42,818 bases of DNA from Chrysiogenia bacterium (GTDB lineage Bacteria > JAGRBM01), in assembly GCA_020434085.1 (NCBI GenBank), contig JAGRBM010000369.1, positions 1 through 42,818 of the forward strand. The letters run 5' to 3'. This document shows, piece after piece, positions 7,442-15,368 of this stretch; position 1 is the first letter of the stretch; each line of letters starts with the position of its first letter. Both the position numbers and the translations under genes were made by a program. The notes below the pieces were generated by a model, which saw only the letters and a list, made by a program, of their open reading frames with translations, searched no databases and was not told the origin of the DNA.

Positions 7442-8943
7442 AAGTTATGACCACGACCCAGCTCTTCAGCCACATCTGGAAGGCCGCTGACATCCTGCGC
7501 GGCTCCATCGACTCGTCCGACTACAAGGGCTTTATCTTCGCCATGATGTTTTTGAAGCGTGCCTCCGACGTCTTCGACGAAGAGGCCGAGCGCATTCTGA
7601 AAGAAACCGGCGATGAGAAACTTGCCTACGACGAGCCCGACGAGCACCCGATCTTTGTGCCCAGGCGCGCGCGCTGGGAGGAGCTTCGCAAGAAATCCGC
7701 TCAGATCGGCGACGCCCTGAACAAGGCCTGCGAGGCCCTTGAAGAAGCCAACCCCACGCTCGAAGGCGTGCTGGCCGGCATCGACTTCAACGACGAGCAC
7801 AGACTCGGTGATGCCAAGCAGCGCGACACCCTGCTCGCGCGGCTCATCCTGCATTTCTCGGAAGTCAGCCTGCGCAATGACGCGCTGCCGAAATCGGACG
7901 TGCTGGGTGACGTCTACGAATACCTTATCGAGAAATTTGCCGATGACGCCGGCAAGAAGGGCGGCGAGTTCTACACGCCCCACGGCGTCGTGAAGCTCCT
8001 AGTGGAGCTTCTCGACCCCAAAGAGGGGATGCGCATCTGCGACCCGACCTGCGGCTCGGGCGGCATGCTTATTGAGTGCGCCCGGCACGTGAAGGGCGCG
8101 GGCGGCAATGTGCGCAACCTCTCGCTCTACGGGCAGGAAAAGAATCTGGGGACCTGGTCCATTGCCAAGATGAACCTCATCTTCCACGGCATCCGCGACG
8201 CGCGCATCGAGAAGGGCGACACCATCGCCCAGCCCAAACTCCTCGAACAGGGCGAACTCATGCTCTTCGACCGGGTGATTGCCAATCCCCCGTTCAGTCT
8301 CAAGGAATGGGGGCGCACTGCCGCCGAGGCCGACAGGTACGGGCGCTTCCGTTTCGGCATTCCGCCCGCCAGCAAGGGGGACATGGCGTTTCTGCAGCAC
8401 ATGGTGGCGAGTTTGAACTCCAAAGGCATGATGGGCGTCGTCATGCCCCACGGCGTCCTCTTCCGCGGGGCGAGCGAGGGGAAAATCCGCGAGGAGATCC
8501 TCAAGGAGGACTTGCTCGAAGCGGTCATCGGCCTGCCGCCGAATCTCTTTTATGGCACGGGCATCCCGGCCGCGATTCTCATCCTGCGCGCCAAAGGTGC
8601 CAAGCCCAGGGGCCGCAAGGGCAAGGTGCTCTTCATCCACGCGACCGAGGGATTCGAGAGCGCGCCCAACCAGAACAAGCTGCGCGAGCAGGACATCGCG
8701 CGCATCGTCGCGGCCTTTCGCGCGTTCAAGGACGAAGAAAAATTCGCCCGCGCCGTGCCGCTCGAAGAGATCGCGCAGAACGCGTTCAACCTCAATATTT
8801 CCCGCTACGTGGACCTGACCGAGGAAGAAGAAATCCCCGACGTTCGCGAGGCGCTCAAAGCCCTGCGCGAGGCCGAGAAGCGCCGCGACGAGGCCGAGAA
8901 GAAAATGAACAAGATGCTCAAGGAGCTGGGGTTCGAGGGATGA
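7438..8943 (+). CDS. hsdM: Type I restriction-modification N6-adenine methyltransferase subunit
   Basis: A protein of 501 residues, the usual HsdM length. Residues about 5-140 are the helical HsdM N-terminal domain (FSHIWKAADILRGSIDSSDY). SAM-binding motif I is DPTCGSGG at residues 202-209, and the catalytic NPPF is at 283-286, as in adenine-N6 methylases (N6_Mtase, PF02384). GEFYTPHGVVKLLVELL precedes motif I as in other HsdM proteins. A charged C-terminal coiled coil (EALKALREAEKRRDEAEKK) probably contacts HsdS. The start overlaps the upstream half-HsdS stop by 4 bp, and the stop overlaps hsdS by 4 bp. With HsdS it should form the M2S methylase that protects host DNA. All motifs are intact. 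Confidence 0.97.
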   Translation: MKVMTTTQLFSHIWKAADILRGSIDSSDYKGFIFAMMFLKRASDVFDEEAERILKETGDEKLAYDEPDEHPIFVPRRARWEELRKKSAQIGDALNKACEALEEANPTLEGVLAGIDFNDEHRLGDAKQRDTLLARLILHFSEVSLRNDALPKSDVLGDVYEYLIEKFADDAGKKGGEFYTPHGVVKLLVELLDPKEGMRICDPTCGSGGMLIECARHVKGAGGNVRNLSLYGQEKNLGTWSIAKMNLIFHGIRDARIEKGDTIAQPKLLEQGELMLFDRVIANPPFSLKEWGRTAAEADRYGRFRFGIPPASKGDMAFLQHMVASLNSKGMMGVVMPHGVLFRGASEGKIREEILKEDLLEAVIGLPPNLFYGTGIPAAILILRAKGAKPRGRKGKVLFIHATEGFESAPNQNKLREQDIARIVAAFRAFKDEEKFARAVPLEEIAQNAFNLNISRYVDLTEEEEIPDVREALKALREAEKRRDEAEKKMNKMLKELGFEG

Positions 8944-10160
8944 GCCGCAAACTTTCAAAAGGCTGGCGCCGCGTGCGGCTTGGTGAGGTCGTTCAAGAGC
9001 GCCCTGAGTTCATCACGGTTTGGGATGAACGTGTCTATAAACGGATCACACTTCGCCTTCGTAATCAGGGGATTGCGTTGAGGGATGAGGTGCATGGGCA
9101 CAAGTTGCGGACAAAAAAACAACGTGTCGTGCGCGCGGGTGATCTGGTAGTCGCCGAGATCGATGCCAAGATGGGTGGCTTCGGGATTGCGCCACCTGAG
9201 ACTGAAGGAGCCATCGTCAGCAGTCATTACTACCTATTTACTGTCGATCAAGCCAAGTGCGACCTGGGGTATCTGGACGCGTGCATCCGCAAGGGGATGT
9301 TGCACCGGCAGGTATTTGCCGTTGGATCGACCAACTATGCGGCGATTCGTTCCCGCGACGTACTCGATTATCGCATTCCGCTCCCTCCAATGTCTGATCA
9401 AAAGCGCATCGCCGACGCCCTGCGCGTGATGGACGATGCCATCCGCGCCAATGAGGAAGTCCTGGAATGCACCCGCGCGTTCAAGAAATCGCTGGCTCAC
9501 GAACTCCTGACCCGCGGCATTCCGGGCCGGCACACGCGGTTCAAGGACTCGCCGCTGGGGAAGATTCCGGCGGAGTGGGAGGTGAAGAGGTTGGGGGATG
9601 TGGCGGGTTTATCTTCTGGCGGAACGCCCGCCCGTGGTAATCCTTCTTATTGGGGCGGCAAAATTTTGTGGGTAAAGACCGGAGAGATAGATTTCAATAT
9701 CATTGAAGACACTGAAGAGAAGATTACGCAGACAGGGCTCGATAACTCTGCGGCAAAGATTGTTCCCCGAGGCGCTATTCTTATGGCGTTGTATGGACAA
9801 GGCAAAACGCGTGGCAAGGTGGCACGCTTAGGGAAACCCGCTGCTACAAATCAAGCATGCGCGGTTATTGAAGCACCCGAGGACCTTGATGCTGATTACC
9901 TGTATCACTACTTGGCGGCTAATTACTTGAGGTTCCGGGCATTGAGTAACGATGGAAGCCAGAAGAATCTCAGCCTCGTCTTAATTCGAGATTTCCCTGT
10001 CCCAATTCCCACCAAAGGCGAACAACAAGAAATCGCTTCTACCTTGGAAGCATGTGTAAACCAAACCCCAGCGCTCGAATGCACGCGGGAGAGTCTAGAC
10101 GCAACGAAAAGCCGGATGCGCGATGCCCTTCTGGCCGGGGCCCTGGGAGGTGCGGCATGA
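8940..10160 (+). CDS. hsdS: Type I restriction-modification specificity subunit, two TRDs
   Basis: A protein of 406 residues with two Methylase_S repeats. The first target-recognition domain covers about residues 5-150 and ends in SRDVLDYRIPLPPMSDQKRI. It is followed by a conserved helical spacer (DDAIRANEEVLECTRAFKKS). The second domain (about 205-365) begins IPAEWEVKRLGDVAGLSSGG and ends FPVPIPTKGEQQEI, followed by a second helix. This is the standard layout for recognising a bipartite sequence. The ATG at 8940 overlaps the hsdM stop (ATGA). The frame is open further upstream inside hsdM, but that stretch is only a shadow of hsdM. Codons within the domains, with runs such as AAAAAAC and ATTTCAATATCATTG, are more AT-rich than their neighbours, as is common for exchangeable TRDs. 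Confidence 0.95.
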   Translation: MSRKLSKGWRRVRLGEVVQERPEFITVWDERVYKRITLRLRNQGIALRDEVHGHKLRTKKQRVVRAGDLVVAEIDAKMGGFGIAPPETEGAIVSSHYYLFTVDQAKCDLGYLDACIRKGMLHRQVFAVGSTNYAAIRSRDVLDYRIPLPPMSDQKRIADALRVMDDAIRANEEVLECTRAFKKSLAHELLTRGIPGRHTRFKDSPLGKIPAEWEVKRLGDVAGLSSGGTPARGNPSYWGGKILWVKTGEIDFNIIEDTEEKITQTGLDNSAAKIVPRGAILMALYGQGKTRGKVARLGKPAATNQACAVIEAPEDLDADYLYHYLAANYLRFRALSNDGSQKNLSLVLIRDFPVPIPTKGEQQEIASTLEACVNQTPALECTRESLDATKSRMRDALLAGALGGAA

Positions 10161-10768
10161 GCGTGTCCGCGCAGAGGCGGCAGCGGCGGTCGATCCGGTT
10201 GCGCGGGTACGATTACACGCGGGCCGGCGCGTATTTCTTGACGATCTGCGCGCGCGGGCGTGAGTGCCTCTTTGGTGAGGTGGCGGAGGGCACGGTTCGG
10301 CTGAGCGATTCCGGACGCGCGGTGGAAGCCGCGTGGCACGGTCTGCCGGAGCATTACCCGCATGTGGACCTGGATGCGTTCGTTGTCATGCCCAACCATG
10401 TTCACGGGATCATTGTTTTGTCGGATCCCGACGTAGGGGCGGGTTTAAAACCCGCCCCTACCGAAAATGCCGTGGTGGAAATGGACCGGGCGGGTTTAAA
10501 ACCCGCCCCTACGGGGACACATCACGGGTTGCCCGAAATCGTGCGGGCGTTCAAGACGTTCTCGGCCCGTCGGATCAACGCGCTGCGGGGCACGCCGGGC
10601 GTTCCGGTCTGGCAACGAAATTACTACGAACACATCGTTCGTGATGATGACGATCTGGCTCGGATTCGTGAATACATCGCAAACAATCCGATCGGGTGGG
10701 GAGGCGACCGGGAGAATCCGGCAAATGCCGGCCGGGTGGAGCGTTTTCCCGACGAGGATGCGCCATGA
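10157..10768 (+). CDS. REP-associated tyrosine transposase (RAYT, Y1_Tnp)
   Basis: A protein of 203 residues of the TnpA_REP/IS200-like HUH family. It starts with the usual RLRGYDYTRAGAYFLTICARGR. The metal-binding HUH motif is in MPNHVHGI (His81, His83). A conserved helix contains AFKTFSARRIN, and VWQRNYYEHIVRD (about 151-163), which carries conserved tyrosines, leads into the terminal EYIANNPIGW. Family members nick DNA at REP palindromes by a covalent phosphotyrosine. About residues 92-118, between the HUH motif and the helix, are an insertion encoded by two copies of a palindrome. The gene overlaps hsdS by 4 bp and hsdR by 4 bp, so it is part of the coding chain of the restriction operon, not a loose insertion. 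No terminal repeats of an IS are seen around it. Confidence 0.93.
   Translation: MSVSAQRRQRRSIRLRGYDYTRAGAYFLTICARGRECLFGEVAEGTVRLSDSGRAVEAAWHGLPEHYPHVDLDAFVVMPNHVHGIIVLSDPDVGAGLKPAPTENAVVEMDRAGLKPAPTGTHHGLPEIVRAFKTFSARRINALRGTPGVPVWQRNYYEHIVRDDDDLARIREYIANNPIGWGGDRENPANAGRVERFPDEDAP
10433..10461. repeat. REP-like palindrome, copy 1 (inside the RAYT gene)
   Basis: A perfect 29-nt palindrome: a 14-nt arm GTAGGGGCGGGTTT, a central A, and the exact reverse complement. Read in the RAYT frame it encodes VGAGLKPAPT. It is the same palindrome as in the fic-hsdR gene at 11518. Confidence 0.92.
10484..10512. repeat. REP-like palindrome, copy 2 (inside the RAYT gene, degenerate left arm)
   Basis: The right arm AAACCCGCCCCTAC is intact. 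The left arm differs from copy 1 at three of 14 positions near its outer end. It encodes RAGLKPAPT in the RAYT frame, 51 bp after copy 1 start to start, which gives the two-copy arrangement typical of REP doublets, here as direct copies of a palindrome. Confidence 0.85.
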
Positions 10769-13700
10769 CCCTCCCCACCACCCTCACCCGCATCGACGCG
10801 CTGCTCGCCCGCTGGCGGGCGCGGGTTCCGCTTTCGGAGCGGGATCTCGCGCAGCTGCGCGCGCACTGGGAGGTGGTGCATACCTACAATTCCAACGCAA
10901 TCGAGGGGAACACGCTCACCCTGGGGGAGACGAAGGCGGTCCTGCTGGACGGGATCACGATCAGCGGCAAGCCCCTGCGGGAGATCCTCGAAGTCACGAA
11001 CCATCGCGAGGCCATGCGGCTTCTCTACCGCTTTTCCGAATCGAAGACGCCCGTGAGCGAGGCGGAGATTCTGGACCTGCACCGGCTTATCCTCACCGGC
11101 ATCCAGGCCGACGACGCCGGGCGCTATCGCCGCACCGGCGTTCGCGTGGCGGGATCGCAGCACGTCTTTCCCAATCCGGCGAAAGTGCCGGCGCTGATGG
11201 AGGAATTCGTTTCTGCCGTCGGTGCCTGGGACGACCACCCGGTGCTGGTGGCGGCCCGGGCGCATTTCAAACTCGTGGCGATCCACCCCTTCGCCGACGG
11301 CAACGGCCGCACAGCGCGGCTCCTCATGAATCTGCTGCTCATGCGCGGGGGTTGCCCGCCCGCCTATCTGAAAGTCGAACGCCGGGGGCTCTACTACGAT
11401 GCGCTGGAAGAAGGGCATACCAGGGGCACCGCCCGTTTCGAGGAATTCATCGCGAACGCGGTGCGCGAATCGCTGGAGGAAACCCTTGCGGCATTGGGCG
11501 AGGAACCGGCGGAGATCGTAGGGGCGGGTTTGAAACCCGCCCCTACGGGGGAGATTGCGGCGACGGGGCGGGGATACCGGCGCGGCGACTATGGGTTTGG
11601 GAAGAAGCTCTGGCCCGAAGAGAAGGAATCGGAACTCCCGGCGCTGGAGTTGCTCGAAAATCTGGGCTGGACCTTCGTGCCGGCCGCCGAACTCGACGGC
11701 GAGCGCGAGGGGGAGCGCGACCTCATCCTGAACGCGCGACTCGAACGCGCCCTGCGGCGCCTGAATCCCTGGCTTTCAGAGGAAAACGTGCGCAAGGCCG
11801 CACGCGCCGTGACGCATGTTCAGGCGACGGGGCTCATCGAGGCGAATGAGAAGATCCACCGCCACCTCGTCCACACGCTCTCGGTGGAGCAGGACACCGG
11901 CGACGGGCGAGGGCGCATCGGCCGGGACGTGCGCTTCATCGACTTTGCGCAGCCCGAAAGCAACGACTTCGTGGTGACGCGCCAGTTCGAGGTGATCGGC
12001 ACCCGCAAGTTGGTGCGCTTCGACCTCGTGTGCTTTGTGAACGGCCTGCCGCTCGCCGTGATCGAGTGCAAGGCTGCCGGTTTGGGCGAAAAATGGTTTG
12101 AGCAGGCGAGCACGCAGCTCGACCGCTACCAGGAGGCGGGCGATGCCTGGTACGGACAGGGTGTGCCGCGCGCGTTCGAGGCGGTGCAGGTACTGGCGGC
12201 CGTGGCGGGGCCAACGGGCGCGCGGCTCGGCACGGTGCTCACGCCCGGGCGCCACTTTGGCGAGTGGCGCGAGCCCTGGCCGCTCCCGCGCGATCAGATT
12301 GAAGACGATCTCGGCCGCAAGGCCACGCCCCAGGACATCCTGCTGGCGAGCGCCTTTACTCCCGCTGCGCTGCTGGACCTCGTCGCCAATTTCACCGTTT
12401 TCGAGCCCGAAGGCGGACGAGTCATCCGCAAGCTCGCGCGCTACCAGCAATTCATCGCTGTGAACAAGGCACTGGAGCGAATTCATGGCGCGCCAGAGCC
12501 GGAAAAGCGAGGCGGGATCGTCTGGCATACCCAAGGCTCGGGCAAGTCGCTCACGATGCTCTGGCTCGCGGTGAAGCTGCGCCGCATCGAGGCGCTGCAG
12601 AATCCTACGCTCGTTATCGTGACGGACCGGACCGATCTTGATGCGCAGATTCACGAGACCTTCGACCGGTGCGGCTTTCCCAATCCCGAAAGAGCCAAGA
12701 GCGTGAAGAATCTCCAGGAGCTTCTGCGCGGCGGATCGGGTCTCACTGTGATGACGACGATTCAAAAATTTCAGGATGTTTCAGGTGGGCGAGGGGAATC
12801 GCTCTCGGAGGAACCGAACATTTTCGTTCTGGTGGACGAGGCGCACCGCACCCAGTACAAGTCGCTTGCCGCCAACATGCGCAAGGCGCTTCCGAACGCC
12901 TGTTTTCTCGGCTTCACCGGCACGCCCATCGACAAGAACGACCGCTCCACGGCGCGGGTCTTCGGGCCCTACATCCATACCTATCCGATCCAGCAGGCCG
13001 TGGCGGATGGAGCCACCGTGCCGATCTACTACGAGAGCCGCCTGCCGGAACTCCGTGTGGAAGGGGAGACACTGGACGCGGTTTTCGAGCGGATCTTTCA
13101 GGATCGGAACGAAGACGAGCGCGCGGCGATCAAGAGCCGCTTCGCGACTTTGGAAGCTATTGCCGGCGCGCCCAAGCGCATCGAGCGCATCTGTCTCGAT
13201 CTGATCGAGCACTTCGAGAAGCACATTCATCCCAACGGTTTCAAGGCCCAGGTGGTGGCCTGCTCGCGCGACGCGGCGGTGACGTATCTGGAGGCGCTGG
13301 AGAAACTCGGCGCGCCTCAGGCTGCGATCATCATGTCGTCGTCCCACAACGACCCCGAGCGTCTGACGCGCCACAAGAAGACAAAGACCGAGCAGAAGGT
13401 GCTCATCGAGCGGTTCAAGAACCGTGACGATCCCCTCTCGATCCTCGTGGTCTGCGACATGCTGCTCACAGGCTTCGATGCGCCGGTGGAACAGGTGATG
13501 TACCTGGACGCGCCGCTGCGAGAGCACGGCCTGTTGCAGGCCATCGCCCGCGTGAACCGCCGCGCCGAGGGCAAAGACGGAGTTGAGAAAGATTACGGCC
13601 TTGTGGTCGATTACTGGGGCATTTCCCAGGAACTCCAGGATGCGCTGGCGATTTTCGATCCCAAGGACATTCAGGGAACGCTGACGGACATTCGCGACGA

Positions 13701-14631
13701 ACTCCCGCGGCTGCAACAACGCCATCGTCGCGTGATGCGCTACTTCGAGAAGGTTCCAAAAGACGATCTCGAATCCTGCATCCGCGCCCTCGAACCGGAG
13801 GATCGCCGTGCGGAATTCGAAGCGGAGTTCCGCAAATTCGTCCAGAGCCTCGACATGGTTCTGCCCGATCCCGAAGGACTCGCCTACAAGGCCGATCTCC
13901 ATTGGCTTGCGAAGCTGCGGGCCGCTGCCAGGGCGCGGTTCATCGATCCGCGCATGGATCTCACCGGTTGCGGTGCCAAAGTGAAAAAACTCATCGAGGA
14001 GTACCTTCGGGCGGAGGGGATTAGTCAGATCTTGGAACCAGTTGATATTTTCTCCAAGCGCTTTGACGAGGAAGTTGCCAAGCTCCGCTCGCCCGACGCC
14101 AAGGCCAGCAGGATGGAGCACGCGATCCGCCATGAAATCAACGTCCAAATTGAGCGGGATCCGATTTTCTACCAGAGGCTTTCCGACCGGCTGGAGGAGC
14201 TGATCCGCGAGCGGCGGGAAGGGCGCCTCAAGGCAGCTGAGGAATTGCGCCGCCTGGAGACGATACGCGAAAAAATGCGCGGGCGTGAAAAAGGAGAAGG
14301 GAAAGCCGGGCTTTCTCCCGACGCGGCGGCGTTCCTCGATCTTCTGAAAACCACTGAACGGGATGAGAGCGATGGCGGCGATGAGATCGCCGAAGAACCG
14401 GCTGCCTATGGAGCAGTGTCTGGGCCGGACGGTCAGGTGAAGCTGGTGAAGGAAATCCTCGGTTCCCTCGAACTGTTGGCCGTGATCGATTGGACGCAGA
14501 AGGAGGACGTGCAGCGCGAAATGCGCCGCCGGATCAAACGTCACCTGCGTGCCGCCGGGTATGACGGGATGCCGCTCGAAAACCTTACGACGAAGATGAT
14601 GGACCTGGCGCGGGTCCGCCTTGCACGCTGA
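10765..14631 (+). CDS. hsdR: Fic-HsdR fusion: AMPylase-type domain joined to a type I restriction motor/nuclease
   Basis: A protein of 1288 residues. Residues 1-245 are a Fic protein: a Fic_N-like region with the inhibitory motif SNAIEGN (Ser43-Glu47), then the catalytic HPFADGNGRTAR (174-185), a full match to HxFx(D/E)GNGRxxR. Residues about 280-1288 are a complete HsdR. It begins in the usual way (ELPALELLENLGWTFVP), has a nuclease core with Asp420 and ECK (434-436), Walker A GSGKS (591-595), DEAH (691-694), GFTGTPI, and TGFDAP with the arginine-finger region QAIARVNRR. The junction contains a REP-like palindrome encoding VGAGLKPAPT. The ATG at 10765 overlaps the RAYT stop. HsdR translocates and cuts unmethylated DNA, and Fic domains usually AMPylate proteins. 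Both halves keep their key residues. The Fic wHTH tail seen in many relatives is absent. Confidence 0.95.
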   Translation: MTLPTTLTRIDALLARWRARVPLSERDLAQLRAHWEVVHTYNSNAIEGNTLTLGETKAVLLDGITISGKPLREILEVTNHREAMRLLYRFSESKTPVSEAEILDLHRLILTGIQADDAGRYRRTGVRVAGSQHVFPNPAKVPALMEEFVSAVGAWDDHPVLVAARAHFKLVAIHPFADGNGRTARLLMNLLLMRGGCPPAYLKVERRGLYYDALEEGHTRGTARFEEFIANAVRESLEETLAALGEEPAEIVGAGLKPAPTGEIAATGRGYRRGDYGFGKKLWPEEKESELPALELLENLGWTFVPAAELDGEREGERDLILNARLERALRRLNPWLSEENVRKAARAVTHVQATGLIEANEKIHRHLVHTLSVEQDTGDGRGRIGRDVRFIDFAQPESNDFVVTRQFEVIGTRKLVRFDLVCFVNGLPLAVIECKAAGLGEKWFEQASTQLDRYQEAGDAWYGQGVPRAFEAVQVLAAVAGPTGARLGTVLTPGRHFGEWREPWPLPRDQIEDDLGRKATPQDILLASAFTPAALLDLVANFTVFEPEGGRVIRKLARYQQFIAVNKALERIHGAPEPEKRGGIVWHTQGSGKSLTMLWLAVKLRRIEALQNPTLVIVTDRTDLDAQIHETFDRCGFPNPERAKSVKNLQELLRGGSGLTVMTTIQKFQDVSGGRGESLSEEPNIFVLVDEAHRTQYKSLAANMRKALPNACFLGFTGTPIDKNDRSTARVFGPYIHTYPIQQAVADGATVPIYYESRLPELRVEGETLDAVFERIFQDRNEDERAAIKSRFATLEAIAGAPKRIERICLDLIEHFEKHIHPNGFKAQVVACSRDAAVTYLEALEKLGAPQAAIIMSSSHNDPERLTRHKKTKTEQKVLIERFKNRDDPLSILVVCDMLLTGFDAPVEQVMYLDAPLREHGLLQAIARVNRRAEGKDGVEKDYGLVVDYWGISQELQDALAIFDPKDIQGTLTDIRDELPRLQQRHRRVMRYFEKVPKDDLESCIRALEPEDRRAEFEAEFRKFVQSLDMVLPDPEGLAYKADLHWLAKLRAAARARFIDPRMDLTGCGAKVKKLIEEYLRAEGISQILEPVDIFSKRFDEEVAKLRSPDAKASRMEHAIRHEINVQIERDPIFYQRLSDRLEELIRERREGRLKAAEELRRLETIREKMRGREKGEGKAGLSPDAAAFLDLLKTTERDESDGGDEIAEEPAAYGAVSGPDGQVKLVKEILGSLELLAVIDWTQKEDVQREMRRRIKRHLRAAGYDGMPLENLTTKMMDLARVRLAR
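11518..11546. repeat. REP-like palindrome, copy 3 (Fic/HsdR junction)
   Basis: The arms are identical to copy 1 (14 nt each, GTAGGGGCGGGTTT and its reverse complement) around a central G instead of A. It lies in frame (VGAGLKPAPT), immediately after the Fic core and before the first HsdR residues. Confidence 0.92.
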
Positions 14632-15368
14632 TGGCCACCGCATCCAGAGCTATCGAGTTTGGCAATACCCGGATTTACTATCGGCTTCGCCGAGGAAAAC
14701 GGCAGAAGACGGTTGGCATTGCGATCGATCCGGTACAAGGGGTTCTCGTTCGAGCACCTCACGGTCTTCCCGTGGTCGAAGTGGACCGGATCGTTCGCCG
14801 CAAAGCCCGGTGGATTGTTTCCAGAATGGATCGTAGCGCCGGCGTTCCAGTGGCCCAGGCGGCTAGGGAATTTGTCAGCGGGGAGTCCTTTTCTTACTTG
14901 GGACGAAATTATCGCCTCAAGGTTATTCGCAGTCGGCGTTCGGAAACTTCTGTGAAGCTCGTCGGCGGTCGCTTTTTGGTCGAGGTTGGAAAGGGAATTC
15001 CCAAGCGCAGGCAAGCGGAAGAAATCCGCGGCGCCTTGGTGGATTGGTATCGCGCGCACGCCTTGGACAAACTCCGAAGCCGCGTGCACCTTCTGGCCCC
15101 AAAGCTTGGACTGGAACCGCCCGAGGTTCTGATCCGGGACCAGCGCAGGCGCTGGGCGAGCTGTGATTCGAGAGGGTGCCTCCGTTTTAACTGGCGCATC
15201 GCGATGGCGCCCCTGTCCCTCGTGGATTACGTTGTGGCTCACGAACTCTGCCACCTTGTCTACCACGACCACTCGGTACGTTTCTGGCGCGCCCTGCGCC
15301 AGCTCCTTCCGGATTTCGAGACCCGCAAGGAACGACTCGCCCTGGAGGGGCCGAGATTCATACTCTGA
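14631..15368 (+). CDS. YgjP-like (DUF45) metallopeptidase-domain protein
   Basis: A protein of 245 residues of the YgjP/SprT-like family (PF01863). It has the N-terminal RGKRQKTVGIAIDPVQGVLVRAP region, the RRRWASCDSRGCLRFNWRI segment, and the zinc site HELCH (His204, Glu205, His208) with a third ligand, probably His214 in YHDHSVRFW. Homologues are frequently found inside type I restriction loci, where they are annotated as M48-family metallopeptidases; their role there is not settled. The start codon overlaps the hsdR stop by one base (TGATG), so it is the last gene of the coupled operon. Full length, all zinc ligands present. It is probably cytoplasmic. Confidence 0.93.
   Translation: MATASRAIEFGNTRIYYRLRRGKRQKTVGIAIDPVQGVLVRAPHGLPVVEVDRIVRRKARWIVSRMDRSAGVPVAQAAREFVSGESFSYLGRNYRLKVIRSRRSETSVKLVGGRFLVEVGKGIPKRRQAEEIRGALVDWYRAHALDKLRSRVHLLAPKLGLEPPEVLIRDQRRRWASCDSRGCLRFNWRIAMAPLSLVDYVVAHELCHLVYHDHSVRFWRALRQLLPDFETRKERLALEGPRFIL

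Noticed and set aside
8076-8939. Upstream extension of the hsdS frame inside hsdM
   Set aside because: The extension is low-complexity Arg/Gly/Gln sequence and shadows hsdM. The 4-bp overlap start at 8940 gives a normal HsdS.
10157-10768. RAYT considered as part of an IS200/IS605 insertion sequence
   Set aside because: No subterminal hairpin ends or TnpB are present, and both gene ends overlap operon genes.
12781-14643. A 620-codon open frame antisense to hsdR
   Set aside because: It lies entirely opposite conserved HsdR motor sequence and has no RBS or recognisable domain.
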